A stretch of 64,000 nt of DNA from an uncultured Sphingomonadaceae bacterium (GCA_947493215.1 CANLQE010000001.1:2171404-2235403); one strand, 5' to 3'; counted from the stretch's first letter, positions 21,862 through 31,784 are shown. Notes: generated by a model from the letters alone, not told the origin. Made by a program: numbers and translations.

Positions 21862-22643
21862 ATGGCTATCGCCCAAAAGCGCAGATCGCGCCGGCAACAG
21901 TCGCCAGTGATCTTACGTTCAAGGACCTTCGCTCTGCGTTAGAAGCAGGTTGGAGAGATTTCAGAGCACATCCGATATTCGGACTGTTTTTCGGAGCCAT
22001 TTATGTGAGTGCGGGCATGTTCCTCTATTTCGCCCTGTTTGTTCGTGGAGAAATTGCTTGGTTAATTCCAGCCGCAGCGGGGTTTCCGCTGCTTGCCCCC
22101 TTTGTGGCTGTAGGACTTTATGAAGTCAGCCGCCGCCGCGAAGCGGGCATGCCGATGAGTTGGCGCGCGGTCCTTGGGGCATTGCGCGGGCGCGGCGATG
22201 AACAAATATTGAGTATGGGCGTCATCCTGTTTGTTGCATTTGCATTTTGGCTGATGGCTGCCCATGGCATTTTTGCCATTTTCCTGGCTGAGTCCGGCAT
22301 TGGTTCAGAATCACTTGCGCTATTTCGGACAGGCGCTGGCATCATGATGTTGCTGGTCGGCAGTTTCGTTGGCGCACTAATGGCGCTGGCCTTTTACGCG
22401 ATAACAGTCGTCAGCCTGCCTATGCTGGTTGACCGCGAAGTTGACTTTATCACGGCCATTATCGTTAGCTTGGCAACAGTGCGATCGAACAAGTTCGTTT
22501 TACTCGCCTGGGCCGTTATGATTGCAATTGCTCTGTTTGTCGCGATGCTCCCGCTTTTCTTGGGGTTGCTTGTCGTACTTCCAGTCCTCGGACACGCGAC
22601 ATGGCATTTATATCGCCGTTCGGTCAGCCAGCCCGACGCATAA
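21862..22643 (+). CDS. DUF2189-like integral membrane protein; 5' end appears frameshifted (1 nt missing near 21872-21878)
   Basis: Downstream frame encodes ...PKAQIAPATVASDLTFKDLRSALEAGWRDFRAHPIFGLFFGAIYVSAGMFLYFALFVRGEIAWLIPAAAGFPLLAPFVAVGLYEVSRRREAG...; ORF track starts only at 22005, but coding similarity extends upstream without an ATG/GTG/TTG in frame, while AGGAGG (21849-21854) + ATG 21862 lie one base out of frame. Confidence 0.72.
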
Positions 22644-22692
22644 CAAGTAACTGCAGCGCCCTAACCTCAAGCCGACTAAGCCAGAAGCGATG

Positions 22693-23253
22693 CTATCCAG
22701 TAGCTACCGGATTATCGTGAAATATTTTCCGCATGAGTGGCTCAAAGCTTTCTAGGGAGTCTACTTCGAAATCAGGATCAAACGCCGGCGCATCCCAAAC
22801 ATCGACAACTTTGACGGCAAGGTCATACCAAGGTTCATCCACCCATTTCTTTCGAAGATCGGTCGGGGCGCCCATGTAATGATAATAATGCTCACCCTGA
22901 AAAGCTTGATGGTTATACAACACATGATAGCTGTCATCGCTGATATAGGGCCGCATCATTTCTGCGGCAATCGGTCCGTGATTGGGAATATTAATAGCTT
23001 TCCCGATGTCGTGACACAGCGCCACAACGATTTCCTCATCACTGGCGCCATCCCTGCGCGCAAGCGTCCCTGCCATCAATGAATGCTGCAGCTGATCGCA
23101 GGCAAAACCAAGAGTATGCTGCTCTAAGGACTTTAACATGCCGATGAAACGGTCAGCGGTATTTTTAAATTCTTCTTTATGCGCGGCGCCGATAATCTTC
23201 CACTCTTCGAGTGTACCATCCTGCATTTTGGTAAAGGTTGCTTGAGAAGCCAT
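22693..23253 (-). CDS. HD-domain protein, possible mixed-valent diiron oxygenase (PhnZ-like)
   Basis: QLQHSLMAGTLARRDGASDEEIVVALCHDIGKAINIPNHGPIAAEMMRPYIS...YNHQAFQGEHYYHY...VVDVWDAPAFDPDF: H..HD..H..H..D pattern. Confidence 0.78.
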   Translation of the reverse strand: MASQATFTKMQDGTLEEWKIIGAAHKEEFKNTADRFIGMLKSLEQHTLGFACDQLQHSLMAGTLARRDGASDEEIVVALCHDIGKAINIPNHGPIAAEMMRPYISDDSYHVLYNHQAFQGEHYYHYMGAPTDLRKKWVDEPWYDLAVKVVDVWDAPAFDPDFEVDSLESFEPLMRKIFHDNPVATG

Positions 23254-23614
23254 GTCACAATTTCCTTCTTATTTCGGTCGTCCGCCATCGATTAAGAGGC
23301 AATATGACCTGTCCCACGACCAAAGTCTAGTTTTTGGGTGTGCGTTGCCGCAATTGCGGTAAATGGACAGAAGCTTCTAAGTGTTCCCGCTGAAGTCAGC
23401 AAAGCTCGGGACTGGGATGGAAGCGCTTACTCAGCTACGATCTGAATTAAATGCGGTGGAGGCCGCTAGCTTGTTTATGACTGCTAAATCCCGAAAGTGG
23501 GCATTACGATTGATCTCTAAAACTTCTCGCACTTGAATAAGGTGATGTGACCTAAACCATTGCTGAAACGATAAAAGGTATAATCTGGAGTCTTTGCTGA
23601 AAGAAGAAATCAGA

Positions 23615-24121
23615 ATGTTGTTAAGTGTATTTGTACTTTGCAATTTGCTTCTCATTGGTGGTCAAAATGCCGCAGCTCAACCATCCTCATCAGATACTAA
23701 ACCGCTGGATGTCGCTCCAAATCAATCCATCGAAGACCAAAAGGATTTTATGGGTTATTGGAAGCGCGGTGACAATCAAATTTTGTATTTTACACACAAA
23801 GGTGTCAGCTTAGTCTCGCACCAAACGAACAAAGCATCAGGGCTTACCTATGACGCAGCGAAAGTCGATTTTACAGCGACCGTCTGAGGAAATCTTGTGC
23901 ACGGCGCGCACCTAATACGATTACCGTCACACCTGCTCGATAACTGCTCGCCATATTTGTGGGTAGGATTTGGTCTTACATTGCAGGATGATGATACAGT
24001 CCTCTCAGGTTTTAGAGGAGATAGAACAGTTGATGTGGTAAATTGCACAGTTGAAATGAGCAAACCAGTATCCTTTGTTTATTCTAGAATGCTGGATGCC
24101 AACGGCGATCCTCTCAAGTAG
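23615..24121 (+). pseudogene. Secreted hypothetical protein interrupted by an in-frame TGA (23885-23887)
   Basis: Signal peptide MLLSVFVLCNLLLIGGQNAAAQ; ORFs 23594..23887 and 23897..24121 share one frame separated by a single TGA; reading continues GNLVHGAHLIRLPSHLLDNCSPYLWVGFGLTLQDDDTVLSGFRGDRTVDVVNCTVEMSKPVSFVYSRMLDANGDPLK*. Confidence 0.6.
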
Positions 24122-24153
24122 TTATCGGGATCGATTTTTTAGATCACCTAACG

Positions 24154-24188
24154 CTAATGTCCGCTTTTGCCTACAAAACGGACATTAG
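24154..24188. repeat. Long inverted repeat / hairpin just after msrA stop
   Basis: ctaatgtccg (24154-24163) ... cggacattag (24179-24188), extended inside by ttttg/caaaa. Confidence 0.65.
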
Positions 24189-24670
24189 ATGATTTTGAAA
24201 TTTGAGGAAAAATGCGCGGTCAATAATTTAAGTTTTGGATCGATATAACTTTTGCAGAAAGGGCGATCTGGATTGCTGACATAATAGTTTTGAAAACGCT
24301 GATCTGACAATTTGAATTCTTTATGTTCTAATATCTGAGTAACCAGTGGTTGGTCAAAACCCTGTTCCAGTATCTTTAGCGCGCGCTGACTTTCGGATGC
24401 TTGTCGGGAATCAAAAACATATACTGCACTTCGATATTTTCCTCTCATCTTGTGATGGGATGTGCTGGCATGTGTCCTTAGGTGTATCTCAATCAATGTC
24501 TCAAGCGGAATGGTTGCGGCATCAAATTCGATCAACACCGCTTCGGAAAAACTATCGTGTGGCGGATCGGCTTTGATAAACCCTTGCTCTACCTTTTCGA
24601 CCCCGCATAGGGATTGGAATACGGCTTCGGTACACCAGTGGCATCCACCGCCAAATCCGATTTTTTCCAT
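24185..24670 (-). CDS. msrA: Peptide-methionine (S)-S-oxide reductase
   Basis: MEKIGFGGGCHWCTEAVFQSLCGVEKVEQGFI; HLRTHASTSHHKMRGKYRSAVYV; NYYVSNPDRPFCKSYIDPKL. Confidence 0.88.
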   Translation of the reverse strand: MEKIGFGGGCHWCTEAVFQSLCGVEKVEQGFIKADPPHDSFSEAVLIEFDAATIPLETLIEIHLRTHASTSHHKMRGKYRSAVYVFDSRQASESQRALKILEQGFDQPLVTQILEHKEFKLSDQRFQNYYVSNPDRPFCKSYIDPKLKLLTAHFSSNFKII

Positions 24671-25079
24671 TATGTTTCCTTACGCTAATACCGTGTGTTT
24701 GTCTGATTTTTGACGAAGCCGCCCCAAATAGGATTTTAGGGATGCACATATTCTGTTGGTCGCGCACCGTCGGTATAAAGAAGGCGACGTTCATTGTGCC
24801 ATTTGTCAAAGCCACAATCGCATCTGCAGCCACTGACTCTATTTCGCAATTAGTACGAAAGATCCAATCTGATGCTGAACCCGAACGGCGGCATAAAGTA
24901 ACAGTTCCGCTGCAATCAGCAAAACCGTAAAGGCTTTAAAAAACCGCCGATAAACATCAGTGCTTTGGCCGCTTACTGGCCATATTATGATCAACCACAT
25001 CATCCCAACATATTACGCGGCCCCAAATTTGAAGCCGTGTAGCATGGTGTTCGTACGAAAGCCTTGCCGCGTTACAAAC

Positions 25080-27653
25080 CTATTCGGCTTTGACCTTCGC
25101 CGGCTTCTTCTTAGCTGCGGGTTTCTTCTTAGCCGCTGGTTTTTTCTTCGCTGCAGCTTTTTTCTTAGGAGCCGCCTTTTTCTTGCGCTTCTTAGCCGGA
25201 CCTTTGGCTGCGCGGTCATCGATCAATTGCGCTGCTTCTTCCAGTGTCAGCTGATCCTTGTCTACCGTCTTTGGCAAAGACGCATTGGTCGTACCATCGG
25301 TGACATAAGGGCCATAACGGCCATCCATCAGCTTGATTTCTTCCTCGGTGCGCGGGTGTTTGCCCATGATCTTTAGCGGTTCAGCGCCTCTCCGGCCACC
25401 TTTGCCATTTTTCGCCGCATCGGCCAGCTTGGCTACAGCGGCGTTCATGCCGATTTCAAATACTTCCGCCGTGTTTTCCAGGCGCGCAGATTTGCCGTCA
25501 TGGCTCAAATAGGGCCCATAACGGCCGATTAGCGCGTTAACTTCCTTGCCCGATTCCGGATGCTTGCCAACTTCACGTGGCAACGAAAGCAGTTTTAGCG
25601 CCCATTCGAGACCAAAATCTTCTGCCGGAACATCTTTAGGAATAGACGAGCGTTTGGCTTCCTTTCCCTCGCCACGCTGAACATAGGGACCAAAGCGGCC
25701 GACCATTTTGGTGACTTTTTCATCCGTGTCCGGATCAACACCCAAATCTTCTGGTCCTTCATCCGCATCGGCATTGGCACCACCGCCTTGGGCAAAACGC
25801 CGGGTGAACTTACATTCGGGATAATTGGAACAAGCGACAAAGGCACCAAACCGGCCGCCGCGCAGCGCTAATTTGCCTTCGTTACAACGCGGACAGAGGC
25901 GCGGATCGGTACCGTCTTCTTTTTCCGGGAACAGATAAGGTTCGAGAAACTTGTCCAGCTCCGCGGTAACTTCTGACGGCAGTTTCTCCATGACCTCGAC
26001 CGTTTTTGGCTTGAAATCATGCCAAAAGGCTTCGAGGATTTTCTGCCATTCCGCACGTCCACCACTGACTTCATCCAGCTCGTCCTCAAGGCCTGCCGTA
26101 TATTCATAAGCGACATAGCGCTCGAAAAATCTTTCGAGAAAACCTGTTAAGAGCCGTCCACTTTCCTCTGCAAAAAAACGGTTTCCTTCGGTGCGGACAT
26201 AGGCACGGTCTTTGAGCGTCTTGATGATTGAGGCATAGGTGGAAGGACGGCCAATGCCGAGTTCTTCCATCTTCTTGACCAGGCTCGCTTCGCTGTAACG
26301 CGGTGGCGGCTGCGTGAAATGCTGGTTGGCTTCGACGGACTTCTTCGCCGGGCTGTCACCTTTGGACATAGCCGGCAGCAAGCCGCCATTTTCGTCTTTG
26401 CTGTCATCGCGCCCTTCTTCGTACAGTGCCATAAAGCCGGCGAATTTCACGACCTGACCGGTTGCACGCAGACCGGTTTGACCCGTGCCGTCGAGCATTT
26501 CAACGGTCGTGCGTTCCAGTCGCGCGGCCGCCATCTGGCTGGCCATGGCGCGTTTCAGGATCAGGCTGTAAAGCTTGGCATGATCTCCGCTGCCCATGGT
26601 GTCGCGGGTAAAGCTGGTGGGCCGGATCGCCTCATGGGCCTCCTGCGCATTTTTGGCTTTGGATTTATATATCCGCGGACTGTCTGGCACATAGCTCGCG
26701 TCATAACGATCGGAAATCGCCTTGCGCGCGGCGGAAATGGCGCTTCCATCCATCTGTACGCCGTCGGTACGCATATAGGTAATTCCGCCATCTTCATATA
26801 ATTGCTGGGCAATCCGCATGGTGTGACTGGCGGAATAGCCGAGTTTACGAGCCGCTTCCTGTTGCAAGGTAGAGGTTGTAAATGGTGGCGGTGGATTGCG
26901 TGTAAGCGGTTTGGTTTCAACCGTGTCAATCGTAAAAAGGCCATTTTCCACCGCTGTTTTCGCAACAGTGGCTTCGGCTTCATTTGATAGGTCCATTTTA
27001 CCAAGCTTCTTGCCTTGGTGGATGGTTAGCCGCGCTTCAAACGCCTGACCGCCCTGCTCCATCTGCGATGTAACTGACCAATATTCTTGTGGGTTGAACA
27101 CTTCAATTTCGCGCTCACGCTCTACAATCAAACGCAAAGACACGGATTGGACACGGCCAGCGGATTTCGCACCGGGTAGCTTGCGCCACAATACGGGTGA
27201 AAGTGTGAAGCCCACAAGGTAATCAAGCGCACGACGAGCACGATAGGCATCGATCAAGTCATCATCCAGTGCGCGCGGATTGGCCATAGCTTCGGTGACG
27301 GCGGACTTTGTGATAGCGTTAAAAGTTACGCGGTCGACTTTCTCAGGCAAGGCTTTCTTTTTACGCAAAACTTCCTGCACATGCCAGCTAATCGCTTCCC
27401 CTTCCCGGTCAGGGTCGGTCGCGAGAATGAGGCGGGTGGCCTTTTTGGACAGATCCGTAATCGCCTTGAGCTGCTTGGTCTTGTCCGCATAGGGTTGCCA
27501 CAGCATGGCAAAACCATCGTCCGGATCAACCGAGCCATCTTTGGGGGGGAGATCGCGGATATGGCCGTAAGAGGCCAGCACCTTGAAGTCCGATCCGAGA
27601 TAATTTTCGATTGTTTTCGCTTTGGCGGGTGACTCAACGATTACTAATTGCAT
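25080..27653 (-). CDS. topA: DNA topoisomerase I with lysine/alanine-rich tail
   Basis: MQLVIVESPAKAKTIENYLGSDFKVLASYGHIRDLPP; TYMRTDGVQM; CPRCNEGKLALRGGRFGAFVACSNYPEC; C-terminal repeats GRYGPY then AAPKKKAAAKKKPAAKKKPAAKKKPAKVKAE. Confidence 0.96.
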   Translation of the reverse strand: MQLVIVESPAKAKTIENYLGSDFKVLASYGHIRDLPPKDGSVDPDDGFAMLWQPYADKTKQLKAITDLSKKATRLILATDPDREGEAISWHVQEVLRKKKALPEKVDRVTFNAITKSAVTEAMANPRALDDDLIDAYRARRALDYLVGFTLSPVLWRKLPGAKSAGRVQSVSLRLIVEREREIEVFNPQEYWSVTSQMEQGGQAFEARLTIHQGKKLGKMDLSNEAEATVAKTAVENGLFTIDTVETKPLTRNPPPPFTTSTLQQEAARKLGYSASHTMRIAQQLYEDGGITYMRTDGVQMDGSAISAARKAISDRYDASYVPDSPRIYKSKAKNAQEAHEAIRPTSFTRDTMGSGDHAKLYSLILKRAMASQMAAARLERTTVEMLDGTGQTGLRATGQVVKFAGFMALYEEGRDDSKDENGGLLPAMSKGDSPAKKSVEANQHFTQPPPRYSEASLVKKMEELGIGRPSTYASIIKTLKDRAYVRTEGNRFFAEESGRLLTGFLERFFERYVAYEYTAGLEDELDEVSGGRAEWQKILEAFWHDFKPKTVEVMEKLPSEVTAELDKFLEPYLFPEKEDGTDPRLCPRCNEGKLALRGGRFGAFVACSNYPECKFTRRFAQGGGANADADEGPEDLGVDPDTDEKVTKMVGRFGPYVQRGEGKEAKRSSIPKDVPAEDFGLEWALKLLSLPREVGKHPESGKEVNALIGRYGPYLSHDGKSARLENTAEVFEIGMNAAVAKLADAAKNGKGGRRGAEPLKIMGKHPRTEEEIKLMDGRYGPYVTDGTTNASLPKTVDKDQLTLEEAAQLIDDRAAKGPAKKRKKKAAPKKKAAAKKKPAAKKKPAAKKKPAKVKAE

Positions 27654-27764
27654 AATTTCCGATTTTCATTTGTCTCACGTACACACGCGAGGCTGGAACA
27701 CAGATTGGACGTTCGTCAAGCACTTGATAAACGAAATTGCCGTTTAGCTTAATTTTATAGGAAT

Positions 27765-28877
27765 TCAACTGGGCAAACTTACGCGGGCTCCCGCGTGGCG
27801 TGTCAGTCGCCCTGCCAATTCCAGTTCCAACAGTATCATTTGCACCGATGCCGCGGAAAGGTGGGATTGCCGGATGAGTTCATCGATGGAAACCGGTGCC
27901 ATGCTGAGCAAGTCGGTCAGCGAATGGCGGTCAGCTGCCTTGATTTCCTCAGCTCGCGTTTCCCGTAGTTTTGATGGGTCACCTTGTGTATCGAACAAAT
28001 CGGATGGGGTATTAGCCCCTTCGGCCCGGTCATCAAAATGACGGATGAGTTCCAGAACATCGTCGGCCGACTGGATCAGGGTTGCGCCCTCTCGAATCAA
28101 TCCGTTGCATCCTCTGGAGCGCGGATCTTGCGGCGAACCGGGTACGGCCATTACATCGCGCCCTGCTTCTGCTGCCAGTCTGGCGGTAATTAGAGAGCCT
28201 GACTTTGGGGCGGCTTCGACGACCACTGTGCCGCGAACAAGACCAGCTATGATACGATTCCGATAGGGGAAGTGGCGGGCCTTTGGCTCCGTGCCGGGTG
28301 GTTGCTCTGCTAATAGCAATCCATCGCGCGCTATTTGCTCCTGCAGACCTTCATTTTCCGGCGGGTAGTTAATGTCTATTCCGCCAGCGATAACGGCAAC
28401 AGCGGATTTGTTGACCGATCCCTGATGGGCGGCGGTATCAATACCCCGCGCCAGACCAGACACAATCGATATATCTTCGATCGTCAGGCTGTTGGCCAGG
28501 TCTCTGGCGAAGCGGCAAGCCGCGGCGGAAGCATTGCGGGCGCCGACTATCGCAACTGTGGGATGGCTCAGCAGAGACAGGTTGCCGCGATAGATAATGG
28601 CGGGCGGCGCGTTGCTAAGCTCTGCCAGCAGCGATGGGTAATCCGGATCCCCTAAGAAAAGATAGTGGGCACCCAGCTTTTGAACTTTGTCCATTTCCTG
28701 CTCAATCGCATCTTGGTCCGAGAGGCGCGGCGCCCTCCCCCCGCCCCTAGCGGCCAGTTCTGGAAGTATGTCCAAGGCTCTAGCGGCACTGCCATAGCGT
28801 TTGATGAGCTGAATGTAGCTTACCGGGCCGATATTTGCGGATCGAATCAGCCTCAGCCGATCAAAATTGTCTCTCAT
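27765..28877 (-). CDS. dprA: DNA-processing protein DprA (Smf)
   Basis: VAIVGARNASAAACRFARDLANSL, VSGLARGIDTAAHQGSV, GGIDINYPPEN, C-terminal winged helix. Confidence 0.94.
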   Translation of the reverse strand: MRDNFDRLRLIRSANIGPVSYIQLIKRYGSAARALDILPELAARGGGRAPRLSDQDAIEQEMDKVQKLGAHYLFLGDPDYPSLLAELSNAPPAIIYRGNLSLLSHPTVAIVGARNASAAACRFARDLANSLTIEDISIVSGLARGIDTAAHQGSVNKSAVAVIAGGIDINYPPENEGLQEQIARDGLLLAEQPPGTEPKARHFPYRNRIIAGLVRGTVVVEAAPKSGSLITARLAAEAGRDVMAVPGSPQDPRSRGCNGLIREGATLIQSADDVLELIRHFDDRAEGANTPSDLFDTQGDPSKLRETRAEEIKAADRHSLTDLLSMAPVSIDELIRQSHLSAASVQMILLELELAGRLTRHAGARVSLPS

Positions 28878-28906
28878 GCTGCTAACCGTGTCACCGATAG
28901 GGGATG

Positions 28907-29500
28907 TCAGGAGGCTCCGACTTTGGGTTCTTCGCCTGCCATAAGTCGTTCGACATTAGCGCGATGCTTCCAAATTACAAGCAAGGCAAACCCTATAAAC
29001 ATAGGTGTCCACGAGTAATGACCCAATATTACCGCCGTTATGGGTACGGAAATAGAAGCCAACATTCCGCTCACCGAAGAATAGCGCAAGATCAGCAGGC
29101 CGCAAAGCCACGTAACTGCGAATACTATGCCCAATATAGGATCCAATGCGGCGACAATACCGAGCAAAGTCGCAACGCCTTTACCACCCTTAAATTTCAA
29201 CCAAATCGGATAAAGATGTCCTAAAAAAGCCCCGAGTCCAGCCAGTACGCCAAATCCATCTTCAAAATGCGCAGCAATAAGGACTGCTACGGCACCTTTG
29301 CCAACATCCAACAAAAGCGTCAGCGCTGCGGTCGCTTTATTACCGGTTCGCAAAACATTGGTTGCGCCAATATTACCTGAACCGACGTCTCGAAGATCAC
29401 CGCCCCCGGTTAACCGCGTTAATAGCAGCCCAAAGGGTATTGACCCCAGCAGATAGCCGAAGAAAACCGCCAATATTGGTTCAATCCACATGGATTGCAT
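28907..29500 (-). CDS. plsY: Glycerol-3-phosphate acyltransferase
   Basis: GYLLGSIPFGLLLTRLTGGGDLRDVGSGNIGATNVLRTGNK; KGGKGVATLLG; start taken at MQSMWIEP. Confidence 0.93.
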   Translation of the reverse strand: MQSMWIEPILAVFFGYLLGSIPFGLLLTRLTGGGDLRDVGSGNIGATNVLRTGNKATAALTLLLDVGKGAVAVLIAAHFEDGFGVLAGLGAFLGHLYPIWLKFKGGKGVATLLGIVAALDPILGIVFAVTWLCGLLILRYSSVSGMLASISVPITAVILGHYSWTPMFIGFALLVIWKHRANVERLMAGEEPKVGAS

Positions 29501-29648
29501 AATACCAAATCCCTTCCAATTTCGGGGAGCTATCTGCATCAGCGCGTTTCGGCAAGGGTTTTGCGTTGTAAAAACAGGTAAGATCAACTGGTTGTGGGGT
29601 CAGTCGAAGCGGTTGATGAACCCGCCCACCGGCGTTAAAGGTGCAGCA

Positions 29649-30461
29649 ATGATAAGCAAACCAGTAGATGCCTCTAGCCCAATTTTATTCTTCGACACTG
29701 GTGTAGGAGGGCTTTCCATTTTGCGCGAAGCGCAGAAATTATTGCCCAACGCCCCGATAGTTTACGCTGCTGATTATGCAGGCATGCCTTACGGAATAAA
29801 ATCGGAGGAGGAACTCTCCACGCGCATTCCCTTGCTCTTAGGTCGGCTTGTAGAGCGCTACAAGCCGCAGTTGGTAACAATAGCGTGCAACACTGCGTCT
29901 ACGATTGCGCTCGATGTGGTTCGGTCCGTCTTAGACATACCTGTCGTAGGAACAGTGCCAGCGATCAAACCCGCCAGCCAAATGTCTAAAACGGGTGTTA
30001 TAGGTTTGCTCGGAACACAAGCGACAATACGGCAACCCTACGTGGACCGTTTGGCGGCTGAATTTGCCGCTGATAAAATAATCTTACGCTTCGGCGCCCC
30101 AGACTTGGTCAATGCCGCGGAAGCCAAACTCCGTGGAGAATTGCCTGATCCCGAACTTATTGATGCAGCGGTTGCCGGTTTGCTTTGCCAACAGCGCGGC
30201 GATGAGATTGATACGATAATATTAGCCTGCACGCACTTTCCCCTAGTGCAAGACGAGTTACAAAAATCTTTTGTGAGAGCTATTCAATTTATCGATGGTT
30301 CCCAGGGAATTGCGAGGCGAATTGCCTATCTAACCCGTGAAGTCATATGGCCAGAAGTCCCCAAAAGCGGGGTTTTTGTAACGACTGGCGACCTTATCCA
30401 ATTGGAACCGTATCAGAAAATACTTGAGCAATTTGGATTGACCAGATTGGAAGCGCTTTAG
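29649..30461 (+). CDS. murI: Glutamate racemase
   Basis: PILFFDTGVGGLSILREAQKLLP, ADYAGMPYGIKS, TIACNTASTIAL, LACTHFPLV; start taken at ATG 29649. Confidence 0.93.
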   Translation: MISKPVDASSPILFFDTGVGGLSILREAQKLLPNAPIVYAADYAGMPYGIKSEEELSTRIPLLLGRLVERYKPQLVTIACNTASTIALDVVRSVLDIPVVGTVPAIKPASQMSKTGVIGLLGTQATIRQPYVDRLAAEFAADKIILRFGAPDLVNAAEAKLRGELPDPELIDAAVAGLLCQQRGDEIDTIILACTHFPLVQDELQKSFVRAIQFIDGSQGIARRIAYLTREVIWPEVPKSGVFVTTGDLIQLEPYQKILEQFGLTRLEAL

Positions 30462-30569
30462 CATATTGGCTTATTGCGAATGGTTCGCGCTGGAAATTCC
30501 ACAAAAAGGACGTTAGTGGCCTTTTCATGGGATCGCTTGTTAAGAGAATGACACAGGGAATGGTGTAAA

Positions 30570-31784
30570 GTGGACTACGATAAAGTTTTTTCTCAGGCGA
30601 TTGACCGTCTTCACAGTGAAGGCCGTTATAGGGTTTTTATCGACATATTGCGGAACAAGGGAACTTTTCCGAATGCTCGATGTTTCGCTCATCATAATGG
30701 GCCAAAGCCAGTAACCGTATGGTGCTCCAACGACTATCTGGCAATGGGTCAGCATCCGGATGTTATTGCTGCGATGGAAGAGGCTTTGCATGACGTCGGC
30801 GCTGGCTCTGGTGGCACCCGCAATATTGGTGGCAACACCCATTACCATGTTCAACTTGAAAGCGAGCTTGCTGATTTACATCGGAAATCAGGCGCTTTGC
30901 TATTCACGTCCGGTTATGTTTCGAACGAAGCGACACTGTCGACGTTGACCAAAATATTACCTGGTTGCATTATCTTCTCCGATGAATTGAACCATGCTTC
31001 AATGATTGCAGGCATAAAAAATAGCGGCTGTGAAAAGCGCGTTTTCCGTCACAATGATCTGGGACATCTTGAGGAGTTGTTGGCTGCTGAAGACTCTGAC
31101 ACGCCAAAGTTGATCGCTTTCGAAAGCATCTATTCAATGGATGGCGATGTCGCTCCCCTACATGCGATCTGCGACCTCGCTGATAAATACAATGCTCTTA
31201 CCTATTGCGACGAAGTGCATGCGGTGGGCATGTATGGGAAACATGGCGGCGGTATTTCGGAACGGGATGATGCGGCAGACCGTATCACAATCATTGAAGG
31301 CACCTTGGCAAAAGCGGTTGGCGTCATGGGCGGTTATATTACGGCTGATCAAAAAATTATCGATGTTATAAGATCTTATGCTCCAGGCTTTATTTTCACT
31401 ACCAGCCTTTCTCCGGTCCTTGTTGCCGGAGCTCTGGCAAGCGTCAGACATCTTAAAAAGTCAAACAGCGAACGTGATGGCCAACAAGCGGCGGCTCAAT
31501 CTTTAAAAGATATGTTCTCTGATGCTGGCCTGCCTGTGATGGACTCTACCACTCACATCGTCCCGTTATTGGTGGGTGATCCTGTAAAAGCCAAAAAGAT
31601 CAGTGATATCCTGTTGGCAGAATATGGCGTTTATGTGCAACCGATCAACTACCCAACTGTACCGCGCGGTTTGGAGCGACTGCGATTTACACCTGGGCCG
31701 GTTCATACCGAGCAAATGATGGTTGATCTTACCAAGGCTTTGGTAGAAATTTGGAGCCGGATGGAATTGCAACTAGCGGCCTGA
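30570..31784 (+). CDS. hemA: 5-aminolevulinate synthase
   Basis: [73 protein letters not shown]. Confidence 0.95.
   Translation: MDYDKVFSQAIDRLHSEGRYRVFIDILRNKGTFPNARCFAHHNGPKPVTVWCSNDYLAMGQHPDVIAAMEEALHDVGAGSGGTRNIGGNTHYHVQLESELADLHRKSGALLFTSGYVSNEATLSTLTKILPGCIIFSDELNHASMIAGIKNSGCEKRVFRHNDLGHLEELLAAEDSDTPKLIAFESIYSMDGDVAPLHAICDLADKYNALTYCDEVHAVGMYGKHGGGISERDDAADRITIIEGTLAKAVGVMGGYITADQKIIDVIRSYAPGFIFTTSLSPVLVAGALASVRHLKKSNSERDGQQAAAQSLKDMFSDAGLPVMDSTTHIVPLLVGDPVKAKKISDILLAEYGVYVQPINYPTVPRGLERLRFTPGPVHTEQMMVDLTKALVEIWSRMELQLAA

Noticed and set aside
23347-23358. CCGCAATTGCGG perfect 12-bp palindrome in the HD-protein/hypothetical gap
   Set aside because: Short self-complementary word without spacing or partner; expected by chance at this genome scale.
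24742-24930. 62-aa plus-strand ORF in the msrA-topA gap
   Set aside because: Could be real (intergenic, ATG, weak SD) but has no recognisable domain, and the surrounding DNA looks degenerate; not enough support for a CDS call.
26319-26801. 160-aa plus-strand ORF
   Set aside because: Antisense to topA; composition typical of a shadow frame.
30490-30525. AAAAAGG...CCTTTT after murI as a terminator
   Set aside because: Stem is short and interrupted, and hemA follows in the same direction; too weak.
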